Source: Balanoglossus misakiensis (lineage: Eukaryota; Hemichordata). Taken from it: a stretch of DNA of 64,000 bases. The DNA lies in contig CM082589.2 of NCBI GenBank assembly GCA_040954595.2, forward strand, positions 3,348,001 through 3,412,000, read 5' to 3'. Positions 1 to 14,000 of this stretch are shown here, one piece after another; position 1 is the stretch's first letter, and each line of letters begins with the position of its first letter. Made by a program: the position numbers and the translations under genes. The notes under the pieces are model-generated. The model saw nothing but the letters and a program-made list of their open reading frames with translations, had not been told where the DNA came from and searched no databases.

Positions 1-2069
1 TTAAACATGTAACACTCTGAAAGTATCACCCTATAAATCTATTCAAATCTGTAAGAAATTTAATTGTACATGTAGATCGTTAATGCATGTAGTAAACTGA
101 ATGACTTGACATCGTAACATTGTTTAGCACCATTATAGAATACAACCAGGTGTATCTCTTACACAGTAACGTGTATATCTGTCTTTATTTGTGTTTCTAT
201 GAGTAAACTTCTTTAGATGTAGTTACATACTTCAATGCTGTACTGTATGCACTGTGTACTGTAACCACACAAAGTCAAAACAAATCAGCAAAAACCAAGT
301 TTTCTTAACAAAACACCGAACAGAATATATCTGAAAGGTTTTTATTCATTCATACACATTTACACAGTGTTGATGCCATTAAAGTTTAGTCAGTGATCAT
401 TTTTCGATGGAGGAAGTACAAATATAGTGTTGTACAGTCAGGCATAGTTTTAGCCGTTGAAGTGGGGGCCTGGGTAACCATTGATGTGACATGCTTCAGT
501 CTATCCACGGCTAAGAGTCATTGGCCAAAGTATTCAGGATTCTGATTGGTGGATACTACCGGCAGTATATATTTCTTGAGTTGGATTGCAGTTAGGACAC
601 CCACCCCTTTATTTTATAGATATACATCAGAGATGGGGAATAAAACAGAGTCAGTGCATGGTCAATTGGTCTGAAGTCTATGTTGACACCAGTACCTAGA
701 GTGCAGAGTGTAATTGACCAATCACATCTGCTGTTGTCTAGCTGTTTTAGGTGTAAAAAGTAATTGACCAATCAGAATTGTCAGGCCAGGGGTTATAACT
801 AATTAGCATAATACCATCTCTAAGTGTATGCTATCTGAACTGTTTGTCCACCTACAATTTTCTATTTTAGCTGAGATTCAGAAACTCGAATGAAACCCAC
901 TAACTCCTTAACGAAAGTACCAAAATTAAAGAGTAAAAACATCAAAAAAGTTGGTGCATATGCTGTGAATAATTACAAAAACTTACCTTCAAACGAGAGT
1001 GTACGAATGAACTCAATAGGGTTCCAAAGTAGGTCATTGGTCAGATTCAATGTCCGACATCATTCTTGCAAAGAAAGAGGAAGATGCATAGAATTGATCT
1101 AATTATTGCAGTCATATATTTTCTGATTGTTCCATATTATAATTAACTCCATCATTAATAAAACACAAGGTATTAAAAGGGCCGACCATTCCTTTTTTCT
1201 CCACTTAAACGAAACGGACATTTTGGATGTAATAGACATGTGCCTGATTGAAAATGGACATTTTTGTTAAAAAACAAGATTCCTTGGTTTTTAACACGGT
1301 TTTGGCATTGAGAATTCCATTGTGACAACTTTGTACTAGCAAATTTATCAACAAAACCGAGGAAAGTCGAATGAACGTGATTCTTCACGGTCATACAGTG
1401 ACTATCATCCATAACAAAGTGTTAATGACATCTCACACAGAGACAGTTATATGTAAATTATACATCTTTTACCTCAATATACATCTACATCATATCGAAA
1501 GAGGTGCCGCACGGACTTTATACTCTTCTTTTTTGTCCTAAAAACGACAAAATGTGGTCTTCTGTCATCAAAATCAAGTGAGAGTCAAAGAGTAACAGGG
1601 AAGATGGAGAAACGCCGCCAGATTTTTGAACGAACGCAACTATTATGAAGGTCATGTCAGGTCAGGGCAGGTCATCTGAGTTTACGAATGTGTTAATGGT
1701 TTTGTTTTGTCTTATTTTGAGTTGTTTTGCATTGCATTGTATTTTATTGTATCTATTGTAAGTTTCTTTGTTTTGTTTTTTGTAAAGGTCATTCCATTGG
1801 TGTACATGGAACACATTTGCTGTTTCTCAACCAATTTTGTTTATTTACTGATTCTTTTACCATAAAACCAAATAAATCCTCCTAGCAAATACTTATTTCA
1901 CCCTTTTCTCGGTGAGAAAGATTGCATAATGAAATATGTGTGACAAGATATGTAATTAAAAGAACCTTTCAGTACCCCTCCCCCACTGAAGAAATGGTTG
2001 ACTCCAAAAAATGTCTTGTGACCTCTTGTCGTGACCTGACATGTAACCTACATAAACACTTACTTCAAG
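1..2069. other. Upstream non-coding region of the large gene
   Basis: I see no convincing coding sequence here. The short open frames (for example 890-1102 and 1922-2131) have no domain-like composition and no splice context linking them. The stretch contains two copies of the 14-base string TAATTGACCAATCA (711-724 and 761-774), each carrying a CCAAT box, with a CAATTGGT in the opposite sense near 663. A triple AGGTCA repeat at 1649-1674 is listed separately. The end nearest 2070 is presumably the promoter and 5' UTR of the following gene, but I could not place a TATA box or a start site. Confidence 0.5.
1649..1674 (+). promoter_or_regulatory. Triple AGGTCA direct repeat (DR4-type nuclear-receptor-like site)
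   Basis: Three perfect AGGTCA hexamers lie in the same orientation at 1649, 1659 and 1669, each separated by exactly four bases. A pair of such half-sites with a 4-base spacer is the DR4 arrangement known to bind RXR heterodimers such as the TR or LXR type. The array lies about 400 bp upstream of the ATG at 2070, where a promoter would be expected. Function is inferred from the motif alone. Confidence 0.4.
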
Positions 2070-5000
2070 ATGGCGGATCGACGGGCACCGGGAAGTTTGT
2101 TTTGGTTGTGTATTTTCACTGTCATTATTGAACAGCAAAAGTTATTTACTACCTCAGCCATTGCACAAGGTAAACATAACGATAGAAACTATTTACTTGG
2201 TGACTTTGATCCCGAAAAGTCAACAAGAAACGGTAACGTAGTACGCCAAAGATCAGCTGATGTTTTCAGAGATTTCTACACAAGCGATCAGTATTCACGC
2301 CCACTTCTCCAGAACTTCAAAGGTGACAGAGAATACAGTTATATCCCAGACGAAAATCAGGACGATTCTGTTTTGAAGGTGAGTCTTTCTGAAGTTGAAG
2401 GAGGAGCCAGTGTTGCGATCTGTGTGTAACGATTTCGATCAAGTGCGTTCTTGTTGGACTTTGCACAGTTTGCATGATTTGCTGTATACCTCCACTTCTG
2501 GTCGTGTTTTTGTCAGATCGGACGGGTTTACGTGGAAATGGCGTGGGGTGGGGCTGTAGATCGCTGTGTACGGGAAGATCGTAACAGCATCTGGGTGCAG
2601 AGACGCCGATCATGTCGTTATTTGATCAGAGATCACCTGGTCCACTATACATCCACTCTGCCAATAATCGGACGACCAGACAAATTGCTACAATGTATCA
2701 CATGGAAGGTGCTCATTGGTTCAAAAATATCCAGTGACTGCCCCAGCAAGAAGAAATGTGTTGGAGATCTCAAAACAAAGCCTGTATATAATATTTCATA
2801 ATTGTTTTGATTGTCAGTAACCTACTCACTTAAATTATACCCACTCAGGATAAGAAGGACCCACCCAATAAAGATGAAATCACTTTGATGAACAGATTAT
2901 GGATGACGTTGAGAGTTGGAAATCTACCAAAGATAGGTATGAACTCTATATACTAGACACTGAGGGATTTGTGCAATTTTACACACCCTGCTTATTGAAA
3001 CAATGAATGGGATATACAACAAAAATGACAGAGTTCTGTATAAAGTATTATTCCAAATCTCCCTTAAAAATAATTCCAAATGCTTGTTGTTGTACTATTT
3101 GATAGTCATAACTTATTTTCGCACAGAAAGAGGAACAAATGGGTATGTTCCAGGCTACAGTTACAGGGACCATATGAGAGAGCACGCCTATCTAAATGAT
3201 GGTAGTTACCTGGAGATTGGCACTGGTATTACTGCCCATCACTTGGCTGCATGGAATGATACAGAGACCACCGCTGCAGCCATTGTCATGCCAGGTTAGT
3301 TGAAATGTGTACTGAGAAGAGCTACAAAAAACGACAAAATGTTTCTTTGAAAATACATGTATGCAGAAATAAAAACATGTTTACTGTATACTGGAAGTGT
3401 GATATGAAAATAATATGAACACTTCTGAAGTACCATTCTCCGTTTGGTTTATCCTACAGACACGTATTTGCCACAGATTTCCAAATATTCAGAAGATCTA
3501 AATCTCTTTCTGCACTCCATGGATTTGGAAGATCTGAGTGAGGCTTTGGACGAACTGCAAATCGATTACCAGGTACAGTCACCTCGCTTTTCATAGGCTT
3601 AGACACCAAACTGTGCTTGTCGCACTTTTTCGTAAAACTAAGGACCAGGTGCCTTCTATTTATTGCAGACGATGTTTGGAACAATACTGCTGAGTAACTT
3701 GACAGCTCTGATTGGTGACAACTTGCCTCACGAATACGAAGAACTACTGGCCAAAATCTTCTCACTGTCTCGGAACACACTTGTGTCTCACGCCAATACA
3801 AAAGATGCCAATATGGTAAGCAAGAGAATGCATGCACAGTGCAACCTTTAATAAAGTTTTCACTGTAATGTATTCTTGGCGTTGACAACCTACACATCAT
3901 TAGCGCAGGAAGAGAAGTCTTGATGCTTACTGTAACTATTATTATTTTCAAGGTCTGAAAGTCAAAATACTTCAAACCATCGATTTTCTTTTGATATTTT
4001 CCGAGCAATTGACCCAGACTTTCCTCCCCCAGGAGTCATACTTCAGTAACTGGGAGAACATCAATGCCCTGTTGCGGGGAGCCTGTGACATCGGTGGGTT
4101 GGAGTGTGAAGTGTCTCTGGTGCTGACAACTCCATTTTGGAAGACAGAGGATGATTCTCTGTTATCGCTGGTCGTGTTGAAGTCGGCACAGAGGAATCTA
4201 CCCAATGACCTGTGTAATGACATTGAAAAGGGAAAGAAGGTATTTCTTCTCATCAAGTAGATCCTTGCAATATTATACATATTTATTTCATCTGACACTG
4301 CCTAAAAGACAGTGTAGTATTGATCCAAGATCATCACACAACCTAACCCATTCACCACCATGGTTTGATCCAAATTCATCACTTCCAAAGTTGGTGAAGT
4401 TAACCTTTTACAAAATGCACTATCTGGCTTTTTCAGTGTTCTCTGGTGTACATCAAGAATGGTACAGACGAACTGACCATACAGTATGACGATGATGACG
4501 ACAGCTACACCCTACCTCCTTTGAGATCACACTCCATTCCATTAAATACTTTGCTCAGATTAGGTGAGTCAGATAAAAAGACAATACATGTGCACATCAG
4601 TTTCATGATACAATCTAATTTTAAGTTCTGTCTGCCCTCATGTGTCATCTCGTCTAAGCTATTGTGGTCCACTTGTGTGTTAAATTATATACATGCCAAG
4701 AGTTGATTAGTCATGTAATGTACATCACTTGCTTCACATCAGTCCTGTCAATGGTTCATTGAGTCAAGACGTCTTGAGTCATACTTTTGTTATATGCTTT
4801 GAAAATGCAGGTCCCACCAGATCCACAAAGGAGCGATTAGTGCGACAGTTCTTACAGCTGCCATACAAAAGACAGATGTCAACACAAACACTGCATGTAT
4901 ACCCAAACCGGATGCAGCTTTATTTACCTGAGGTAACAGAATACATATTTTGTTGTCTGTACATGACTATCAGAACACGAGGATAACATATGCAAATTAG

Positions 5001-8000
5001 ACACAGTTATATTCCTGAAAAATGAGTTTATTATTTTGCAGGATGATGAGCTGTTCCTAGACAGAAACAACGAGGGTGAAAGACTCCATGCTTGGGTGGA
5101 CACTGCATTGAAGGTAATTCAGAAACAAAATTCTGGTCAACTCTTTCCCTTACTCTTGCAACAATACTGTTGCTTTAGTATTTGGTCATATCTTCTGTAG
5201 TACCTACCGTTCATTTTAATCACCAAAGCTTTAGTGCCATTGATTCTCTGCCTCTATTTTCATAGCTTGGAGAGTTTGCAACCGAAAATCACATTAGAAA
5301 TAAAGCACAGAAGAGGAAAACCAACATTAACAACTATGAAGACTACCATGTGGTGGACAGAAATCTGGAATTTGACGTAGAATATGAAGATGGCGTGAGA
5401 AGTCAAGATGTCTTTGACCTCAGAGGTCAAGGAGGCAATGGTGCTAACATTCACATGAGAGGTAAGCAGAGAGGTTAGTTTCATAATATGTGCCTTCTGT
5501 TTTGGAAATTTGGAAATAAGGATTTGACGTTTGAGGGCGCACTACCCTATCATGTTGAGTGGATGGAGTCTTGAGAATCTTGTTAAGTGGAGGATACATG
5601 CTGACTAACTTGCACTAGAGCAAAAAGCAAGCTGGTTCTAGGAGAGTTTCCCCCTGGACATTTACCCATCAGAGGCTCACTCCAGCCATAACACTAACTG
5701 GTAACTGGGAAATGCCTGGTTGGTGAGTGTCCAGGGGGTAGCTGCCCTAATACAAGCAAAATGTAATGTGCTAGGTCCTGACAACATGGCCAGGAGGAGA
5801 AGAGTAAGACAAGATGACACTGAAGTAGAAGAGGATCCAGGAGAATACTTTGAACAACAGAAAACGCAGTTGGATGGTGTGGCCCGGATGTGGGATAGAG
5901 AGAATATTCCCAGGTATCAATCATATAACAATTTTACTTTAGGAGATTTTCTCGATTTCAGGAGATTTAGAATGAAATTTGATCTGATAGAAATGACAAT
6001 GTCCCCACCTTGAGGAGGACAGGGGTATATATTGGGGTAGGTTGGATTGTCAGACCCACACAATTATTTTTCTGTGGACTGATCGCCTCATTATTTTTAC
6101 AGAGAAGCTCATCAGAAAGGCCAGCTTCAAAAGATGAGCGAGCACTGGGAACGAGACCTGGAGGAGGGCGACTACAAAAATCAAGAGGAACGACTTGAAG
6201 ATGGTGAGCGGGAGTTGAAAGGAGTTGAGAAGATGTTTGTGAGGGATGAGGGCAATGACGATGAGGAAGATGCGAAAAACGAGGCGGATGGTGAATTGAC
6301 GAAGGATGAGGAGGACTTGATGAAGGCGATGAAGATACTAGCGGAGGAGAGAGAAGAAGGTGGGCAAGACGTTGCCATGGAGCAGGAGGGAGGCGATGAC
6401 GATGATGATGAGCAGGATGAAATAGATGAAGAGGAGGAGGAGGAGACTGATGGAGATGTGCAAGATGACGGTGATGATGTTGGTGATGATGATAATGGTG
6501 ATGGTGATGTTGATGATGATAATGCAAATGAGTTAGACGAAGCAGCTGATGTACCAGACAACGCTGGTAATCAGATTGATAATGTACAAAATGAATTTGT
6601 ACTACGAGTGCCGAATGACGACCATCAGCCAGCTGGGGGTAGTGACAAGGACAATGCTGGGCACCATCTACCAGGTGGTGGCGCTGTTCAAGATAACATG
6701 CAAGACAATGGTGGGCAGCCAACGAGAATTGGTGTGCAAAACAATATGGTTCCTGTACAGCATGTCATAAATGCTGACAGTGAGCAATTATTACAAAAAG
6801 ATGCACCACTGTTACATCCTATTCAAAATAATGACATCAAGGATTCGAAAAAGACAATTAAGAATGAAAATAATTTAGTTGGCGGAAGTCAGCAGAATGA
6901 ACAGGGAATCATGAAACCCAGATTGAATTTACAAAGAGGGAAAAAAGTCATCCAAGAAGAAAGGAAGCAGGACACCAATGTAAAAGTCCATCAAGAACGT
7001 TTGAGAGTTCCTAAAAAATCAGTCGATGAACAAGCTCCAAAGACAAAGTTCAGAGAGACTGCCATAGTGAAAAATGGGGATGGTGATAAAGGGAATGCTG
7101 GGAGAGTGGTTGAAAAAGTGAACAGACATGATGAGCAACAGGATGATCTGTGGAAGAAGAAAAAAGACAAAATGAGAAGCAAGTTGCTAGGAGTAGGACG
7201 ATATCCCAAACAGGAACAACAAGTGGATGATGCTAGTATTGTTAATGGTGAGAAAGTGAGAGGTCCACAGGTAGGTCTATAATCTCTAATTGATGATGCA
7301 GACTTTGGCAACCCTGCCTTGCAGGGTCTTTGGAAATTCACTACCGGTACTGGTAATTTCCAACTAATAAAATGATCAAAAGTTATAGTTCCTCTTCTTG
7401 AATTACAGCGGCGACTACTTGCTTTGGAAGGTGTCGACGGCAACACCGACGAAGACCCCAAGAGTTACGTGCAGAAACTGCTCGACTTGTGCTCAACCAA
7501 ATGCCAGGCTCTGACGGACATCGCCAACACAGATGGTCACATCACGGCCATGCCGACACTGGACTCTGACACAGGTAAAGTGGAAGCTACGGTTCTGGGT
7601 AAGTCTACCAGGATCTATTGTTGCCTAAACCTTTCACCAGGGACTCAGAGACTGTCATAAAGGATCTAAAGTTACAGAACCAACTTTGTGTACAACTTGG
7701 TCATACAGTATTTGCTTAAACCCGCATTTACCCCTCTACAAAGTTCTAGCTTTGTGACATCACACTAATTTGTTTGTTTTGTATTTTCCAGCAACAGATA
7801 TAACACCTTTCTATGATGGAAATGATGATGCAGACGACGATCGTTCTTCGCTCGACAAATTACGATACCGGCAGCTGAGGAGCCACGATGCCCATCGGAA
7901 TGAACTGCTCTATGATAGAGAGTGGAGGGTCTTGAAGAAGTATTTCATGAGATCAAGATCAGATGAGAACTTCAATGTACTGACTTATGGTTAGTAGGAA

Positions 8001-11000
8001 TGTTTTTTCATGTCAACGTTTAATGTGCTCACCGATGTTTATGTGAAACACTCACGTGATTATTCAGCACCGTCACTATTTATAGTTGTTTTGTAGCCAT
8101 GATTTTTTCTCCTCAATGTTGACACCTTCTATTGATTGAAATTACCAGGTGGTGAACAGCAAAGTCTGATCGGAGCCAAAGTTGCCAGGATGTTTCCTAA
8201 CAGTACCGTCATCACAGTCATTCCTCCCAGCCAGAAAAATATCGTAACAAAACACAGGTATGATTGAGAAATAGAATGATCTCGCTCTACTCAGTGACAA
8301 AATATATCAGAGATTACAGACATCATTTTAACAGAAGAGTAATGACCCTGTTTAAATATTTTTCATTTCAGAAAATTACAGAACTCACTGCAGTTTCAGA
8401 ATAATCTGCTTGTGCTGCGTCAACTATCATCGGAGTTGATATATAAACTGTATAGACTCCCAGAATTGTTCAAGTTCCAGGTGAATATAAATTATATTAG
8501 ATGGTCATTTTATTTTATGAATGTTCCATTGCCATTTAGCTGTTTGCCTCTGTCTCCCACAGGTGCTTGGACTGACCATGTTTGATCAGATCGTATCCGT
8601 CGGACACAACTTTGTGAAGTTACTGAGCCAGGTTCTCTCTCTATCCCAAGTCACATTCATGGAGGTGCCTTCGCCCGCCCAGCTGATCCTAGCTGATGTG
8701 CTGTTTGGTAATCATACTGGCTTCAAGGAGAGTGGACCTGCTGTGTATAAGGTAAAAGAAAAAGCCAAGTTTGAGTGACAATATACATATGTAACATGGT
8801 TATTCCAGTCCTAAAAGATATTTATTTGGTGAAAAATCAGCCTTGGCTCCAGACAGAAAATCTTATTTTTCCTGTAAATGAGGATGGGCCCAGCCAGCTT
8901 GGGCCCTTACTCACTGGGAGAAAAACATGCAAACACTGCATAGCAAAGCAAGCATTATGAAACCTGTCTACTGAGAACACTTTTAGAAAGTATGGTTTTT
9001 GTACTGTGTTAATGTTGCAGGGTCTTATTTATGAAGCGTTGAAGTTCGCAAACATTGAGGACGCCAAGGTAGAAATCATAGATGATTCGAGATTCTCAAG
9101 AAAGATGGCCTCGCTGAAGTTGCTCAAAGTGGAAGTCAAGACACTGAAACGGCAGGTACGTGTGTGTATTGTGTGCGGCACAGCAGTGTTATAGAGATGG
9201 AGAGTCTTCAGTGGTGTAGATTAGTATGTGCGCTACGTGGGGCAGCTTGCATCACCTGACGGGGTAAATGAACTCAGCTTGACGCTTGGAAGGTCTTAAA
9301 AATTATTGTTTGTCAGGATTATCAGCGATTGCAAACCATGATAAGCTTCTAGACCACCACATACAATGCACATTATCAATCCGCGTCTGTCTGCCTTGGT
9401 GATGTGTAATCAATCCCACTTGACTCTCAAATAAACAATATAAATCTGATTGTCTGGTTTGATGTGACAGCCATGTGAACCGTCCCTCTTGACTCTGACA
9501 GTTTGACAGCATGACATAGAATTGACTTATGTCAAGGAAACTGAAGCACAGTAATTTATCATGGCTTACAATTACTGATAATTAAACCACAGTCAGACAG
9601 AATTAAATGCCTTCCATGTCCAACTTTCAAGCTGAGTTAATTCATTCCAGATTCACCTACATGTAGTTTGAAATATTTTGTTTTTTTTCTGACAGGTGTT
9701 ACTAGACTGTAAGAACAACATGGGTGACCTGTCTCTGGGCACTGATGGAGCTGTGACCATAACACTGCATTCCAAAACAGACTCGACTCCCATACTATCA
9801 AGAAGAGCGATGAAGACTGTTGGTTTAGAGACCCTACTGACTATCGGGTTACAAAACATGGAGAGGTTAGTTGTGTGTATGGTAGGCTGGAGCCTGTCTT
9901 AGCCTGTGTTGGCTTATTCCAGGGAGGTCAGGTTTATACAGGGTCTTCCCATGAGGAGTCAATATGCCCAAGACAAACCAAAGTTACATACACTGACTGC
10001 AATCTTGTCATTGGCACAAGATGTAGAAGATGAGACACGATGACAGTACTTGTCTCCATAGAAAATTGTTGGTACACAAACTCTGACACTATATTCTCTG
10101 CTTTCAGGATGACCTTGTTCAAGTCCTATCTCATGATGCCCCAACACAAGGACATGTGTCCCTTCCACATCATCTGGTACCAAGACAGACTCCTTTATGA
10201 TAGCATCACATCTCCTGCCACCCACTTCAGGGTCGACCAGAAAGTTGAAAAAATGGAAACAAATGTAGGTGGTGTTTTCTGTGGGGAAAAAAGATTTCAT
10301 TTAATGATGTTGGTCTGAGAACTTTCTCCATTTATGTTTGAATGTATGCATCCACTGCCTGCAATCTGTTGCCCGCCTTTTCTTGTTCATGTCTTGCCTC
10401 TAGTTTTTAATTTCCTTGTCTATGTCATCTGGCTGTTTCGTGCTGGCCTGGCTAAGCTTCCCCATTGCGCACGTTGTATGACCTTTGGCGAACGGTTGTG
10501 TACAATGCCCTCTAAAGGCGCAATATATCAGTCTGAAACTGTTAGGCTATCTCGATGCGTGCAGGCTTATCGGAACCCAGTTGATAACTGAGAAATGTTT
10601 GTCACACGCTGATAAAAGCAACAGTTCGTCCTTCAGGTTCATTGTGTGAAGCAAGAAGTAAACCATAAAATTAGTCAAGATCAGACTAGAATTAAGTTTT
10701 CAACATTCAAAGGTGGATGTTACTCATATTAAGGCTATGTTTACTCTGCCTCAGTGAAAATGTTGTGCACATTGTTATGAAGATGAATGGTGACTGCAAG
10801 TTGAAGGCATGTTGAACTCAAGAAAAAAATGCATGTTCATTCTTTCCTCAGGCCCTGTTGGAGATTTTGAAACAGCAGTTAAATGATGAACCATTTTCTT
10901 TCATGCAGTACAACAGCAGGAATGGTAGGTACAGCAGCTCGGACATGTTTTGTCGAAATATCTGTGCGAACGACAGTGAAATAAATAATTGCCTTGCCTA

Positions 11001-14000
11001 AGGTCGTGAACCATAAATGAAATGATATAGTATGAATGAAAAATCAGTAATCCTTGTTAAATTTCTGTGATCATACGCTCACATGATCTTTGCTTAATTT
11101 GCAGACGATTTAATTCTGACACTAGCGTCAAAGTATCCCAACAGTACTTTCATATCACTGTTGGAAAACATGGACGATGCCAAAGACGTTTACGAAAAAG
11201 TGAAAACGAGGAATCTGTCCAACACACTTGTCACAGCTCTGGTCAGTGGTATTGATGAGTCCTTTGCCCAGAAACTGGTTGAGAGTCCAGAATTTCTCCG
11301 TTATCAGTTTATAGGTAAGCTTATACCGTACATCTTATCATACAGATGACATCGCTTTTCACCGAAAAGTTTGCTGTGCAAGAAGTGTGTGAGAGCGCCC
11401 CCAGGTGACGAATAGTACAATCCCAGCTACCTCTGTTGTCAGACCACCTGGTCCTTTGTATGCAAATAAGCCGCTGAAGAAAAGACTTGGCATTCCCTTT
11501 TGTATGCAAATACGATTGTGACATGACATGAGTTGGTTGCATGCGTATCTCTGCCAGGGTCGTGATGCAATGTTGCAAGTACCAACAAGTCAAGTGGATG
11601 TTGATGTGTTAAGAGTGAATGCCCCATTTTTTATCTCATTGTCAGATGTTTCGTCATCTGCACCAAACACATGATTTAGACAACAGCCCATCACGTTACA
11701 GCAAATGAGATCACGAGTGGTGGCAAGCTGTTCCAGCTAGTGAGAAAAGTCTTCACGGTTCGGTTAAACGAACTTATCAAGTATATTGAATTGCTTGATT
11801 TGGAAATACACGAGAATACAATGACCAAAATCTGTGATGTGAATTAGGTGTGAAAATGCGTGAATCTCAGATCTGCTTAACTACTTGTCAGTTTTTAAGT
11901 CAGAATTAGCAAGCAGCAAATTGCAATCAACGCTGTTTCCCTTTCATCTTTCCTACTTTCAGAGAAAACGAGGATGTACATGTGATAAATTTGAAAGTAA
12001 TTTCATATCAATTTAGGTTGTCCATAATCTGTTTATCCCACTGTTCAGAAATATTTTACAGGAGCATAAAATTCTCTGACGTTATAGTGTGATTCATACA
12101 TCTCTGAGGCACCATTGTGTTTGTGTCTCTAATGAATTAAATCCTGTGACAGTTTATCAAATCTTCATCAGTTATCTAGTGTTGCCTTATATAACCGCAG
12201 CTCTTCAAATCTAACACTGTGGAGTTTGCTCAGCATACCTGGGGTTGGTAGCTGTCAACTATTGTGTTTCAGGGTAGTCTGGTTTGCCGAGGTCTAAATT
12301 TGGTACACAGGGTTGTTGCCAGGGGGAATTGATAGCCCCTTATCGTGTTCGGTGCTGCTGCGATAATTTCTTGCATCAGCTGAGTAAACAAGTGGAAAGA
12401 TGAAACTTCTGGCGCCGAAATAAAAAAAACTACTGACATGAAATAAAAAATAGCCATCGCTACAGGTTCAGTGTGCGGCCACTTGGGTCAATGCACCTTG
12501 TGATTCAAAAAACATTTAAATGTTCCCTCTTGCGTTAATAGCCCACTTGACCTTTACAACACCATGGTTTGGTCCAACCGCATTGTTCTCAATGGCAAGA
12601 CTGGACCTCTTCACAGGGAAATGGGGGTGAGAGGGTCAAACACTTGTGATGAACTCAGGACTCGAGTGTCATACATAATGCAAACACTAAAGTTGTTTGA
12701 GATGCTTGTTGTTGTAAAGACATTAAATTTCTGACGCATATTTTAATTTCCATTTAAACTGACATTTGATCACAGATTTAAACCAGTTCCTTGAAATGGT
12801 TGACAGTCCAGACGCCAGGGAAGATTTCAACCAGATTCTTGGATCAATTATATCAAGTGGCGTGACAACATTTATACAGTTGCCCTCAGCATATGTAAGT
12901 CTCAACTCTTTGAGGTCAAAGATCAGTTCTTTATTTAATTTGGAAAGTCTGTAGGACTCTTTGAATTAGCCACATCATTTTTTATCAAAGATGGATTTTA
13001 AAAATAAACTACCAGGTTCTTAAGCCCAAAATACACCCTTGCTAGGAAACATATGGGTCACTGTTTGAATGGGCCAATTGGTCAATTATCAAAATATAAA
13101 GTCTATTTAATAGGTATAATTTTGGCTGCTTCTCTCACTGTTGTTGTTCTGTGTATTGAGTTTAGTTTCTGTTCCCGGTGTTTTGCTCATAACATGCTGA
13201 CCCCCCACATGGGTGCAGTCGGCTGTGTTTCTGCAGGAAACTGAATCAATGCCCGCACTCGACCTCACGTCACAGTGAGTAAGAAATAAAATGTCTACGA
13301 TACGCATTCTTCAGATAATTTTCCATAAAACTGATATGGTCAAAAAGTCTCTTAGCCACAGTGTACCCTCTGTTTGTTAGATTGCACACTGCTTGGCCTC
13401 CCTCCCCAATAATAGAAGGGAGTTTGATATTGGTCTTTTGACTAATGTGATAAGAGGATTTAAAAATTCTCTTTGACTGAAAACGCTTAAAATGTTTTGT
13501 TATGTTTTTGCATCACAGACAAGGAATTTTCCCTGACGTGATATTTCTACTGACAGGATGACAGCATACCACACAGGATATATGGCTAAAAGACAGGGGG
13601 TTTACACAGGAAAATTACACCAGGGATCATGTATCATCAAGAATAAATACTTGATAAACTTCTGACCCTTAGCAGCCAGGCACCTTTTAAAACAGCCCCC
13701 CCCCCCCCCCCCCCTCCAACAAAGCGATTTGCAAAATACAGTGTGTTGTACATGTATGTGCTTGCCAGAAACAACATCTATTTTGTGTGGAATTTTTTTA
13801 GGCCCGAGATCGATGTATCTGACATGTTAAATCATGCACACAGTACTGGTGTGACTGTCTGATAAAAATATCTCTCCCAACGTGAGAGCATGTACTGGTA
13901 CATGATATGGTGTATTATTAGAGAGGTTTACTTCCATGTAATTACGTTTGATCAGTATGCATTGCATCTTTGTCATGTGACAGTCAGGTGTCATATGCCC

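Noticed and set aside
5967-6722. Minus-strand 251- and 126-codon open frames rich in His or Ser
   Set aside because: They are shadows of the Asp/Glu-rich exon at 6103-7270. Their composition is the reverse complement of GAT/GAG repeats, with no independent support.
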